Positions 1 to 7,583 of a stretch of 38,592 bases of DNA are shown here, piece by piece (within the stretch, counting starts at the first letter, position 1; each line of letters begins with the position of its first letter). The notes beneath the pieces are model-generated. The model worked only from the letters and a program-made list of their open reading frames with translations. It did not search any database and had not been told where the DNA came from. The position numbers and the translations under genes were made by a program. This stretch comes from Candidatus Collierbacteria bacterium (GTDB taxonomy: Bacteria; Patescibacteriota; Microgenomatia; UBA1400; MFAQ01): positions 1 through 38,592 of the forward strand of contig JAHFKQ010000002.1 in assembly GCA_023245265.1 (NCBI GenBank), read 5' to 3'.

Positions 1-1217
1 CATGGACCGATTCTGTTAGTACTTACGAAAGTTATGGCGAGCAACTACTCGATTTATTCGTTGGTTCAGATCACGATTGGGGTAGCTATGCCTCTGATCA
101 CACTTATACCAAAACCGTCACCGGTACCGGTAGTGCTTTAGATTTTTATATTAATGATGTTTATCCTCAGAATAATAGTGGCTCTTTAGCGGTGACTATC
201 GAAGAGATCACTCCGGAACCTACTTCGGCCACCGTTCATATTTTTAAGTATATTGACGGAGAACAAGCGACCGTCGAAAACGCCGGCGGAGTCAATTTCC
301 CCATGTTCACTTCCACCTACAATGCGCCCTTTACTCTAGGACCGGCAGGATGGACCACCGGCGATATCGCCTATGAAGCTTCTACTTCTCCCATGGCTCT
401 CGGTTCTTCTTATAGTGCCGAAGAAAATTTGAGTACCCCTTTGGTCGGTGGCTCGTGTGATGGTTCTCATCAGTACGCTTTAGTTGGGTACTCCATCGGT
501 AATACTTTACCGTTAGCTCTCCAGTCTATCCCCAGTCTCACTATCCCTAGTTTCACCAATTTAGCGGGCGACAAATATATTGTCGTTAGAAATACTTTAT
601 GTCCGCCTACTAGGACCATCCAGGTTCATATCCTCAAATACTTGGACGGCAAGATGGCCACCTTGGCTAGTTCCAAAGGCTATGCGTTTCCGATGACTGC
701 GACTTGGCGGACGGCCAACCTAAATGGTGGAGTCTCTACTTCCGGGAATTATGTACTTGGCAACTTCCACGGCGGCTCCCTTAACCAATATGGTGCCGAT
801 ACTTCACCCATGAATGTCCCGGCCGATTACACTACTCGAGAAATTACTAACTCGCCGGACAGTAAAGTCGTCACCGATAGGTCTGCCTGTGCTGAGGGGA
901 AATACCTGCTCAAAGGTTATCGCACCAGTAGTGTTGGCTTCGCGGATGCCGCGTTGAAACCCCTCTCAGTTACTGCCCCCGTCTTTACGGCCCTTTCCGC
1001 CGACCAATATGTCATCGTTTCGAACAAATCTTGCCCAGTCAAACGGCACGAAAACCGTGATAATTGTAAAAAAGACGGTTGGAGATCTTTTTCCCACCCT
1101 TCATTCAGGAATCAAGGCCAGTGTGTAAGTTATTTTGAAAAGGAAGACCATGGCCAAAACGACTCCGATGATCAAGAGGAGCACGAAGAAAGAGAGAACA
1201 AATCCGGCCGGTCTTAG
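1..1217 (+). CDS. C-terminal part of a repeat-containing secreted surface protein (5' partial)
   Basis: The frame is open from the left edge (first complete codon at base 3), so the GTG at 192 is internal and 404 residues of a longer protein are visible. Before 192 the residues WGSYASDHTYTKTVTGTG and the following NNSGSL segment look like the end of a beta-rich extracellular domain. Two homologous repeats follow, each opening with HI(F/L)KY(I/L)DG, carrying a TSPM motif in the middle and ending in a (Y/V)-I-V-rich strand before a CP pair. Next is NCKKDGWRSF...NQGQCVSY, which resembles a short two-cysteine motif recurring in many bacterial exported proteins. The tail is very acidic and charged, with no membrane anchor. 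Export is inferred, since the signal peptide lies outside the window. A CAP-domain gene follows 50 bases downstream behind its own promoter. The ligand or function is unknown. Confidence 0.75.
   Translation, partial: WTDSVSTYESYGEQLLDLFVGSDHDWGSYASDHTYTKTVTGTGSALDFYINDVYPQNNSGSLAVTIEEITPEPTSATVHIFKYIDGEQATVENAGGVNFPMFTSTYNAPFTLGPAGWTTGDIAYEASTSPMALGSSYSAEENLSTPLVGGSCDGSHQYALVGYSIGNTLPLALQSIPSLTIPSFTNLAGDKYIVVRNTLCPPTRTIQVHILKYLDGKMATLASSKGYAFPMTATWRTANLNGGVSTSGNYVLGNFHGGSLNQYGADTSPMNVPADYTTREITNSPDSKVVTDRSACAEGKYLLKGYRTSSVGFADAALKPLSVTAPVFTALSADQYVIVSNKSCPVKRHENRDNCKKDGWRSFSHPSFRNQGQCVSYFEKEDHGQNDSDDQEEHEERENKSGRS
231..1037 (+). repeat. Two tandem protein-level repeats in the surface protein
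   Basis: The translated units at about 231-605 and 618-1037 align at their start (VHIFKYIDG against VHILKYLDG), at TSPM, at a central cysteine followed by a Y-L/V-GY segment, and at the end (DKYIVV against DQYVIV, then CP). The second unit is slightly longer. The similarity is clear in protein but not as long exact DNA repeats, so the duplication is old. Confidence 0.65.
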
Positions 1218-1252
1218 CGCTACAGGCTATATTCAACTTAAACCTCTTGTGC

Positions 1253-1258
1253 CATAAT
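1253..1258 (+). promoter_or_regulatory. -10 box (CATAAT) of the CAP-domain gene
   Basis: The hexamer CATAAT lies 9 bases before the ATG at 1268. The predicted transcription start falls within a few bases of that ATG, so the mRNA would be leaderless or nearly so. No convincing -35 is visible. Confidence 0.5.
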
Positions 1259-1267
1259 GAATTAGTT

Positions 1268-2161
1268 ATGGCGCACCCTGCTCACACTTTATTCTTGCCC
1301 CATCCTCACAATAATCACAAAGCGAAGATTCTTTGGCCTCGTTCCATTCTGATTCTCATCGGTCTTTTTATCATGGGTCGTTCAATCGTCGATATTACTA
1401 TTGGCCTTCTCCCCGGAGTACTCGGTTATGCCTCGCAGATTGATCCGGCCAAAGTTATTGAACTTACTAACCTCGAGCGTCAGAGTGCCGGCTTGGGGAC
1501 TGTCTCGTATAACGCCGATCTCTCTCAAGCCGCCGCCGCCAAGGCCGCCGATATGTTTGCCCATAATTACTGGGCCCATGTTTCACCGACCGGTACCGAA
1601 CCTTGGTCTTTTATCAGTAATGCCGGCTATAAATATCAACACGCCGGCGAAAATCTGGCTCGGGATTTTAGTAATCCAAAAGATGTTGTTTCGGCCTGGA
1701 TGGCTTCACCGACTCACAAAAAGAATTTGCTTGACAGTCGCTATAAAGATATTGGTATTGCCGTTATGGATGGATATATCAATGGGGTCGAAACCACTCT
1801 GGTGGTTCAAATGTTTGGCACGCCTCTGACTTCGGTTGCCCGGATTACTTCCGACACTGTCGAAGCTAAAACGGTCTTGGCCAGCGATAAGGTAGCTCCC
1901 GCCACCGCTCTCGTCGTGGAAACCAAACCCACGCCCGTCGGAGAAAAACTCATCCCCTCGGCCGGCATTTCTCCCTTGGACCTCAATCGTTCTTGGTCTC
2001 TCGCTTTTGTCGTTCTGATTTTATTCGCCCTCAGTCTGGACTGGATCTTTGTTCTTCGTTACAACATCATCCGGATCTCCGGTAAAAACTGGGCTCATCT
2101 TACCTACTTCATCGCTCTAGCCGCCATCCTCATTATCATTCGTCAAGGCATTATTCTATGA
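1268..2161 (+). CDS. Membrane-anchored CAP (SCP/PR-1, YkwD-like) domain protein
   Basis: This 297-residue protein has a hydrophobic segment near residues 25-50, a CAP domain at about 60-187, and two further hydrophobic segments near 244-263 and 277-294. CAP signatures are visible: LTNLERQSAGL, the AHVSPTG stretch, HAGENLA (126-131 region), and AWMASPTHKKNLL followed by Y-K-D-I-G-I-A. The two expected histidines (in AHVSP and SPTH) are present. CAP proteins are extracytoplasmic and bacterial members are poorly characterised. The ATG at 1268 is preferred over the upstream TTG at 1247 because it follows a -10 box at leaderless spacing. The stop overlaps the next start (ATGA), so the two genes are probably translated together. 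A role in the envelope is inferred. Confidence 0.85.
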   Translation: MAHPAHTLFLPHPHNNHKAKILWPRSILILIGLFIMGRSIVDITIGLLPGVLGYASQIDPAKVIELTNLERQSAGLGTVSYNADLSQAAAAKAADMFAHNYWAHVSPTGTEPWSFISNAGYKYQHAGENLARDFSNPKDVVSAWMASPTHKKNLLDSRYKDIGIAVMDGYINGVETTLVVQMFGTPLTSVARITSDTVEAKTVLASDKVAPATALVVETKPTPVGEKLIPSAGISPLDLNRSWSLAFVVLILFALSLDWIFVLRYNIIRISGKNWAHLTYFIALAAILIIIRQGIIL

Positions 2162-2409
2162 AAAAGCCCCTCAGACACATTTTTGATTATCTTATTCTGA
2201 GTTTCCTCATGTCGATTGCGGTTTTATTAACTTTGGTTTTCAATGGTAATCGACTTTATCAGACCATCATTATTATCTCCACTTCTCTGCTTTATATTTT
2301 TTGGGGGCTTTTCCATCATCAAAAGGAGGGTAGCCTTCATCCCCAGGTCATCTGGGAATACTTTTTGTACGCTCTTTTGGGTTCGGTTCTGGTCTTGGGA
2401 CTCCTTTAA
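2158..2409 (+). CDS. Small membrane protein, unknown function
   Basis: The product has 83 residues and about three hydrophobic segments (roughly residues 10-30, 35-52 and 65-83), separated by a short charged loop containing HHQKEG. It starts inside the stop of the CAP-domain gene (4-base ATGA overlap), which suggests translational coupling and perhaps an accessory role to that protein. I recognise no family. The rmlA promoter begins just after its stop codon. Confidence 0.65.
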   Translation: MKKPLRHIFDYLILSFLMSIAVLLTLVFNGNRLYQTIIIISTSLLYIFWGLFHHQKEGSLHPQVIWEYFLYALLGSVLVLGLL

Positions 2410-2417
2410 GCTTGGGG

Positions 2418-2423
2418 TATAAT
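2418..2423 (+). promoter_or_regulatory. -10 box (TATAAT) of rmlA, with possible -35
   Basis: A perfect TATAAT ends 8 bases before the ATG at 2432. TTGGGA at 2395-2400, a 4/6 match to TTGACA, sits at exactly 17-base spacing. The predicted transcript starts at or next to the start codon. Confidence 0.7.
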
Positions 2424-2431
2424 TGGAATCT

Positions 2432-3157
2432 ATGAAAGGAATTGTCTTAGCCGGTGGCCGCGCCACCCGTCTCCGTCCGCTTACTTGGGTCATTAGTAAA
2501 CAACTCTTACCTGTTTACAACAAGCCCATGATTTACTATCCCATCGAGACCCTGGTTCGGGCCGGTATCGATGACATCTTGATTATTCTTTCTCCCGAGA
2601 ACTCAGGTTTGTTTCTTAATCTCTTGGGCACTGGAGAACAGTTTGGGGCTCACTTCAGTTATGCTATCCAAAAAGAGCCTCGCGGTTTAGCCGAAGCTTT
2701 TGTTATTGGTGAAGACTTTATCGGTAAGGATGATGTCACCATGATTTTGGGAGACAACATCTTTGATGAAGATTTTTCCGAGAAAATTAAGAACTTCAAA
2801 TCCGGTGGTCAAATTTACATCAAAAAACTTCCAACCATGGAGGAAGTCAAGCGGTTTGGCGTCGTCGAAATTGATGAGAACAACACAGTTTTGAGTATCG
2901 AAGAAAAGCCGGAACACCCCAAATCTATGTTCGTTTCGACCGGTATTTACACCTTTGATCATCGTGTTTGCGAAATCGCTAAAAATCTAAAGCCTTCTGC
3001 CAGGGGCGAGATCGAGATTAGTGGTAATCCCAGCGTCAGTAACACTTTCCTAGAGAAAGGGGAACTCAAAGCTTTCGTTTTTGATAGTTACTGGCAAGAT
3101 GCTGGCACTTTCGATAGTCTCCTCGAAGCTGCCAATCATATGGCCGAAAAAAATTAA
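2432..3157 (+). CDS. rmlA: Glucose-1-phosphate thymidylyltransferase, short form
   Basis: The enzyme makes dTDP-glucose from glucose-1-phosphate and dTTP, the first step of dTDP-rhamnose synthesis. The protein has 241 residues, shorter than the roughly 290 of classical RmlA and apparently lacking the C-terminal extension. The nucleotide loop reads GGRATRLRPLT (8-18), with alanine where GGxGTRL normally has the second conserved glycine. SKQLLPVYNKPMIYYPI (22-38) and the metal-binding LGDN (106-109) are intact. The ATG at 2432 is chosen over the TTG at 2423 because it fits the -10 box and starts directly with the MKGIVLAGG strand. rmlB follows 2 bases after the stop. The related-nucleotidyltransferase alternative is less likely given the rmlB, rmlC and rmlD neighbours. 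Confidence 0.92.
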   Translation: MKGIVLAGGRATRLRPLTWVISKQLLPVYNKPMIYYPIETLVRAGIDDILIILSPENSGLFLNLLGTGEQFGAHFSYAIQKEPRGLAEAFVIGEDFIGKDDVTMILGDNIFDEDFSEKIKNFKSGGQIYIKKLPTMEEVKRFGVVEIDENNTVLSIEEKPEHPKSMFVSTGIYTFDHRVCEIAKNLKPSARGEIEISGNPSVSNTFLEKGELKAFVFDSYWQDAGTFDSLLEAANHMAEKN

Positions 3158-3159
3158 AT

Positions 3160-4149
3160 ATGAAAATCTTAGTTACAGGAGGCGCCGGCTTTATCGGGTC
3201 CAACTTTATTCACTACTGGCTGGCCAAATATCCGGCCGACAGTATAGTTAATCTCGACCTGCTTACCTATGCCGGCCACCTCAGTTCTCTGTCCGATATC
3301 GAAAATGACCCCCGATACTCGTTTATCCAAGGCGATATTACCGACGCCGTCACAGTCGAAAAAGCCATCACGGGCGTGGACTTGATCGTTCATTTTGCTG
3401 CCGAATCTCATGTCGACCGTTCTATTCTGGACCCTCTGGTCTTTGTCCGAACCAATGTCCTGGGCACTCAGATCCTCCTGGAAGCCGCCCGGAAACACTC
3501 GGTGCGCTTTCACCATGTGGGCACGGACGAGGTTTTTGGCGCTCTACCCCTGGAAAGTGATCTCAAATTCACCGAATCGACCCCCTATGACCCCCGCAGT
3601 CCCTATTCGGCCTCCAAGGCCGCCTCAGATCACTTGGTTCGTGCCTACTTCCACACCTTTGGCTTACCCATTACCATTACCAACTGCAGCAACAACTTTG
3701 GGCCCTTCCAGGACCCCGAGAAGTTCATCTCCCGCATGATCACCAATCTTCTGACCGGTCAAAAGGTCAAGGTCTATGGTGATGGAAAATATGTGCGTGA
3801 CTGGCTCTTTGTCGAGGATCACTGCCGGGCCATCGACGAGGTGGTGCACCGCGGCCAGGTAGGGGAAACCTATCTCGTGGGCGGCCTGACCGAAGACTTT
3901 AACAATCTTGAAATTACCCGTAAAGTGCTTCAAATCATGGGCAAAGACGACTCCGAAATTGAGTTCGTGACTGACCGTCCCGGGCACGACCGCCGTTATG
4001 CGGTGGACTGGTCCAAAATCCAGCGAGAGCTTGGCTGGGAGCCCACCAAGGACTTTGACGCGTGCCTAAAAGCCACGGTAGATTGGTACCAGGCCCACGA
4101 AGACTGGTGGAAACCCCTCAAGGCTCAATCGGAGGCTATTTACAAGTAG
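3160..4149 (+). CDS. rmlB: dTDP-glucose 4,6-dehydratase
   Basis: This cytoplasmic extended SDR converts dTDP-glucose to dTDP-4-keto-6-deoxyglucose. At 329 residues it has normal family length. Visible motifs are the NAD-binding GGAGFIG (7-13), the AAESHVDRS segment (80-88), the catalytic TDE triad in GTDEVFG (121-127), and YSASK (149-153). The start lies 2 bases after the rmlA stop without a Shine-Dalgarno sequence, so translation probably depends on the upstream gene. By eye the second half of the gene is richer in G+C than its neighbours, with many GCC, CCC and CTC codons. This may reflect transfer or different codon selection. Confidence 0.95.
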   Translation: MKILVTGGAGFIGSNFIHYWLAKYPADSIVNLDLLTYAGHLSSLSDIENDPRYSFIQGDITDAVTVEKAITGVDLIVHFAAESHVDRSILDPLVFVRTNVLGTQILLEAARKHSVRFHHVGTDEVFGALPLESDLKFTESTPYDPRSPYSASKAASDHLVRAYFHTFGLPITITNCSNNFGPFQDPEKFISRMITNLLTGQKVKVYGDGKYVRDWLFVEDHCRAIDEVVHRGQVGETYLVGGLTEDFNNLEITRKVLQIMGKDDSEIEFVTDRPGHDRRYAVDWSKIQRELGWEPTKDFDACLKATVDWYQAHEDWWKPLKAQSEAIYK

Positions 4150-4161
4150 TCCTTATAGGGG

Positions 4162-4167
4162 TATAAT
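4162..4167 (+). promoter_or_regulatory. Promoter of the rmlC-like/rmlD unit
   Basis: TATAAT ends 9 bases before the ATG at 4177. TTTACA at 4139-4144, a 5/6 match to TTGACA, is 17 bases upstream and overlaps the end of rmlB. This is the most canonical promoter in the window. Confidence 0.75.
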
Positions 4168-4176
4168 TTACGAGTT

Positions 4177-4740
4177 ATGGGACTTAAGAAAATCAAGCAC
4201 GAAGCCATCTCGCTGCCCAAAAAGACTAAACTCTACCGTCAAACGTACGAGAAGGCTCCTGGGATCGAAAATGTTCACCTTTTGAAGGTCAACACTTTTG
4301 CCGATGATTTTGGTGGCTGGTTTAAGGAAACCATGCGGCTTGACCCCAAAGGGCACATTGTAGCCTTAAAAGAACTAGGCGTCTCGTTTCGCCCGGTTCA
4401 GGCCAATACTTCCTTCCTGGCCCCGAAGACCAAGCGTTTTTGGCACATCCACTTTAGCCAAAATGAGATCTGGACTACCAACGGCACTATTGTTCTTGGT
4501 CTAATCGACTATCGCCCGGAATCTCCTTCTTACCAAACCAAGATGAAGATCGTCCTTTCGGCCGACAAACTCATCTATATCCCCGCCGGTGTGGCTCATG
4601 GGTTCATCAATCCGACCCAGGACTTTGTTACCCTCAACTACTTTACCGACCAGTTCTTCGTGGCTAATGAGAATACGCAGGAATGCCGTATCGATCCTAA
4701 AGATGTTTCCTACGACTTCGTAAAACCTGAGATAATGTAA
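4177..4740 (+). CDS. dTDP-4-dehydrorhamnose 3,5-epimerase-like cupin, atypical active site
   Basis: The length (187 residues), fold landmarks and position before rmlD identify an RmlC-family protein, whose expected role is C3/C5 epimerisation of dTDP-4-keto-6-deoxyglucose. R87-F-W-H90 matches the RGLH motif, so the catalytic histidine appears present. IDYRPESPSY (110-119) and IPAGVAHGF (135-143) are typical. Counting from the AHGF histidine, however, the position of the catalytic tyrosine (canonical LYKCTD) holds N154 in LNYFTD, and the conserved lysine after RGLH appears replaced near N96. The protein may therefore be a mono-epimerase or use a shifted residue such as Y155. It starts from its own leaderless promoter and ends 2 bases before rmlD. 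Confidence 0.8.
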   Translation: MGLKKIKHEAISLPKKTKLYRQTYEKAPGIENVHLLKVNTFADDFGGWFKETMRLDPKGHIVALKELGVSFRPVQANTSFLAPKTKRFWHIHFSQNEIWTTNGTIVLGLIDYRPESPSYQTKMKIVLSADKLIYIPAGVAHGFINPTQDFVTLNYFTDQFFVANENTQECRIDPKDVSYDFVKPEIM

Positions 4741-4742
4741 GG

Positions 4743-5657
4743 ATGTCTAAAATCAAAGTCTTGGTCACCGGAGCTTCCGGTTTAGTGGGATCCCGTTTTA
4801 TCGAACTATTTTCCACCCGTTTCAATTTTGTTACTCCCGGCTACCCTGAGTTTGATATGACCAATGCGGACCAAGTGCGTGAAGTAATCGAAAAAGAGAA
4901 CCCCGACTGGTTAGTAAATTTTGCGGCCTTTACCGATGTTAACGGCGCCGAAACTCAGACCGGTGATGAAAAGGGTTCCGCTTGGCTGGCCAATGTTGAG
5001 GGTGTTCGCAACCTTACTGCCGCTTTCAAATCCAAAAATTTCATCCAAATCTCCACTGATATGGTTTTCCCGGGGGACTTAAGTCAGCCCGGTCCTTATG
5101 CCGAAACGGAACTACCTCCCGAAACCAATGAAAAATTGACTTGGTATGGTTGGACCAAAAATCGCGCCGAAAAAATCGTTAAAGAAAGAGGCGGTACTAT
5201 TCTCCGTATCATCTATCCCGTGCGCGCCCACTACGATGCCAAACTAGACTATATCCGTGGCGCCCTCAAAAAATACGCCGATGGTAAGATGTACCCTTTA
5301 TTTAACGATCAGCAAATTTGTATCGCTTTTATTGATCAGATTGCCGACACTTTGACCAAAATTATCGAGACCGACTCTCACGGTGTCTTCCATTGCGCTT
5401 CCGACACCACGACTCCTTATGAATTAATTACTTATGTGGTTGATCAGCTGGGAGCCGATGCTTCCGTCATCAAGTCGGCCTCCATCGCCGAGTTCTTAAA
5501 AACCCAAGCCAACCCCAATCGATACCCTGTCTGGGGAGGTTTGAAAACAGTTCTCACCGAAGAAGCTTTAGAAACTCATTTTTCCACTTGGCAAACCATC
5601 GTAGAGTTACTTATCGGTCAAGGACTCACTATACCTGCCCCCGAAGTGTCGAAGTAA
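4743..5657 (+). CDS. rmlD: dTDP-4-dehydrorhamnose reductase
   Basis: This SDR enzyme reduces dTDP-4-keto-rhamnose to dTDP-L-rhamnose, the last pathway step. The protein has 304 residues. It shows the dinucleotide loop VTGASGLVGSR (8-18), the FAAFTDVNGAE segment (60-70) matching the family's NxAAYTxVDxAE, STDMVF (104-109) and the catalytic YGWTK (135-139). The C-terminal half is more divergent and lacks an obvious canonical GT(Y/W)H-type motif. It is in one unit with the RmlC-like gene (2-base gap) and has no ribosome-binding site beyond a short GG. The main alternative is a related NDP-sugar reductase, but the genomic context favours RmlD. Confidence 0.88.
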   Translation: MSKIKVLVTGASGLVGSRFIELFSTRFNFVTPGYPEFDMTNADQVREVIEKENPDWLVNFAAFTDVNGAETQTGDEKGSAWLANVEGVRNLTAAFKSKNFIQISTDMVFPGDLSQPGPYAETELPPETNEKLTWYGWTKNRAEKIVKERGGTILRIIYPVRAHYDAKLDYIRGALKKYADGKMYPLFNDQQICIAFIDQIADTLTKIIETDSHGVFHCASDTTTPYELITYVVDQLGADASVIKSASIAEFLKTQANPNRYPVWGGLKTVLTEEALETHFSTWQTIVELLIGQGLTIPAPEVSK

Positions 5658-5665
5658 TAATCGTA

Positions 5666-5671
5666 TATACT
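5666..5671 (+). promoter_or_regulatory. -10 box (TATACT) of the five-gene envelope operon
   Basis: TATACT ends 8 bases before the ATG at 5680, just after the rmlD stop. No clear -35 is seen at the usual spacing. Confidence 0.6.
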
Positions 5672-5679
5672 ATCAGTAG

Positions 5680-6495
5680 ATGACCTCACCTCATGTCATC
5701 CTCGCTAAGTCGGGGATCCATAAAATATTTCCATATTTTTTTGCTCTCTCTTTATTCATATTTTCCGGTGTTGTTGCTCCCTTAGTTTTGGCCAGTGCCA
5801 AGACCGATTATGAGTACCAATATGGCCAGTACCGTCTTCACTACCCGGAGTACAAACTTCTCAAGGCAGACTATCTCGCTACCCCCAGTCTAGACAATCA
5901 ACAAAAAACCCTTCTGGCGGCCAAACAAACTATTTACTCTCGGGATTTGGCCAAAGCTTCTTTCGCTTGGTACTTGATGGATCTCGTCGCAGGGACTCAA
6001 GCCAATTACGAACCTTTAAGACCAATTGTCTCCTCTCTCGCGGCCAGTCGGGAATTTTATCTTCAGGAATCACAGCAATCCCAAAGTGTCGTGACCCAAG
6101 AAGATTTAAAAAAGTTTACCGAAGCCTATTTGAAAGCCGTTCCTCATCATGATCGGATGATTAAATTTGGGATCCTGGGTCATAAGCTTGCCACTCTGGT
6201 TCGGCTCCAAACAGACTCTAAGAATGCTTTGGATTCTTTAATCCCCAGATTACCCAGCACTTTACCGGCCACTTTGACTGCCAGAATTCAAGAACTCCGG
6301 GACTCGGCCAAAATCATTGATGCCAAAATTGATCTTTTGGCCAAAAATCTAAATATAGCTGAGGATGAGGTTGCCGCCGATGCGGAAATCTTTTTCACTT
6401 CCCGAGTGGAGAAACTGGCCGAAATCCGCACTCTTCAGTTGGACTGGATTAACCGCCTTATCGATATCGAAAAAAACTATGCCCAATCTAACTGA
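5680..6495 (+). CDS. Secreted or membrane-anchored helical protein, unknown function
   Basis: The 271-residue product has a hydrophobic N-terminal segment at about residues 17-39 that could be a signal peptide (LVLASAKT near the end could be a cleavage region) or an anchor. The rest is mostly charged and helix-prone, with a long probable coiled coil from about residue 200 to the end (repeated A/L/I spacing with K, E and D). I recognise no enzymatic motif. It is the first gene of a tight unit: the next gene begins 17 bases before its stop. A structural or scaffolding envelope role is only a guess. Confidence 0.7.
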   Translation: MTSPHVILAKSGIHKIFPYFFALSLFIFSGVVAPLVLASAKTDYEYQYGQYRLHYPEYKLLKADYLATPSLDNQQKTLLAAKQTIYSRDLAKASFAWYLMDLVAGTQANYEPLRPIVSSLAASREFYLQESQQSQSVVTQEDLKKFTEAYLKAVPHHDRMIKFGILGHKLATLVRLQTDSKNALDSLIPRLPSTLPATLTARIQELRDSAKIIDAKIDLLAKNLNIAEDEVAADAEIFFTSRVEKLAEIRTLQLDWINRLIDIEKNYAQSN

Positions 6496-6844
6496 CAAAA
6501 TCACCAATCCGGAAGCCATCAAATTAATAAACGATCTCAAAAGTGGTGCCCTTTGGCAGCCGTTTAAGATTAAGTTAATTCAATATAAGTGGTATTTGAT
6601 AAGTGGGGGAGTGGCCCTTTTCCTTCTCCTGGCTCTCTTTGTCGGCAAAGCCTTTTTTGGTCGGTCGACCGCTCCGGTCTTTCTTCCTCCGGATATTGGC
6701 CTACCTCAGCCGACGGCCGAAACGACCTTTGTTTCCGCTTATGAGCCGATTCGTCAAAATATCCTAAACTTCGGCACCGAACTACCGGATCCTATTATTC
6801 CTCCTTTTGATAATGTTATTAACCTAGAAAGTGATAATATATAA
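6479..6844 (+). CDS. Single-pass membrane protein with proline-rich outer tail
   Basis: The 121-residue product has about 37 cytoplasmic residues, one strong membrane helix (about 38-60, LISGGVALFLLLALFVGKAFF) and a proline-rich tail with PDIGLPQP and PDPIIPPFD motifs. The ATG at 6479 is chosen because it starts a normal amphipathic N-terminus. The frame stays open further upstream to 6365, but that stretch lies wholly inside the previous gene and gives an unnatural Trp/Arg/Pro mix. It overlaps the upstream gene by 17 bases and ends 3 bases before the next start. I recognise no family. Confidence 0.65.
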   Translation: MPNLTDKITNPEAIKLINDLKSGALWQPFKIKLIQYKWYLISGGVALFLLLALFVGKAFFGRSTAPVFLPPDIGLPQPTAETTFVSAYEPIRQNILNFGTELPDPIIPPFDNVINLESDNI

Positions 6845-6847
6845 ACT

Positions 6848-7582
6848 ATGGCAAAATCAACCTCTAAAAAAACCATTACTAAGAAATCCGTTCCTATGAA
6901 AGAATCAAAAACCAAAGCCGCCAAGTCGGTTCGAGTTATTAAAAAACTGCGTGCCCTCAGTAAAGAGGCGGTTTCCGAGTCTCCAAGTGTTCGTCGTTCA
7001 CCCTTTGGCTTTTTGACCAAGCTTGTTTTGATCATTGCTCTTGGTTCGCTTCTTTTCTTACTGGCTCAGAAGTATCGTGGTCATCTTATAGCCGGAACCA
7101 TCAATTCCGTCCCTGTTTCCCGTTACGAGTTGAATCAAAAAATGGTGGAGAAATACGGCAAACAAACTTTTGACGAAATTGTTTCCGAGAGATTATTGAT
7201 TCAGGAACTTAAGAAAAATAAAATTTCGGTGACAGAAAAAGAGGTGAGTGATGAAATGGCCAAAATTGTCAAAGACTACGGTGGTGAAGAGGCCTTCAAA
7301 GCGGCTCTTAGTCAATATAATTTGACAGAAGCCAAAGCCAAAGATTCAATTAATCAAAGTTTGGCTCTTAAGAAGTTGATTGAGAAGTCATACAAAATTG
7401 AAATCACCGATGAAGCCATCAAGAAGTATTTTGACGATAATAAGACTATGTTTGCAGGCAAGAAATTAGAGGATGTTAAGGCCGACATCAAGGATACCCT
7501 TTATCAGCAAGAAGTTTACGCCAAGACTCAAGAATGGTTTGCCGGTATTCGCAAAACAGCCAAAGTAGTCAGCTTTATCTAA
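6848..7582 (+). CDS. SurA/PrsA N-terminal-like membrane-anchored chaperone without PPIase domain
   Basis: This 244-residue protein has a lysine-rich cytoplasmic N-terminus (about 1-52), one membrane helix (55-74) and an extracytoplasmic helical domain. The latter follows the SurA_N/PrsA pattern: INSVPVSRYELNQ, then ERLLIQELKKNKISVTEKEV, then an ITDEAIKKYFDDN segment. In parvulin-type foldases a PPIase domain follows this point. Here the chain goes almost directly to the closing helix (LEDVKADIKDTL), so no prolyl isomerase domain is present. A role as a holdase for exported proteins is inferred from family knowledge. It sits in the middle of the operon with gaps of 3 bases upstream and 1 base downstream. 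Confidence 0.78.
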   Translation: MAKSTSKKTITKKSVPMKESKTKAAKSVRVIKKLRALSKEAVSESPSVRRSPFGFLTKLVLIIALGSLLFLLAQKYRGHLIAGTINSVPVSRYELNQKMVEKYGKQTFDEIVSERLLIQELKKNKISVTEKEVSDEMAKIVKDYGGEEAFKAALSQYNLTEAKAKDSINQSLALKKLIEKSYKIEITDEAIKKYFDDNKTMFAGKKLEDVKADIKDTLYQQEVYAKTQEWFAGIRKTAKVVSFI

Positions 7583-7583
7583 A

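Noticed and set aside
1401..1829. 142-residue open frame inside the CAP-domain gene
   Set aside because: It lies entirely within a gene with clear CAP motifs, is in another frame, and has a Pro/Arg/Leu-rich sequence typical of a shadow frame.
6365..6478. Upstream start for the single-pass membrane protein
   Set aside because: The extension overlaps the previous gene by more than 100 bases and has a shadow-frame composition.
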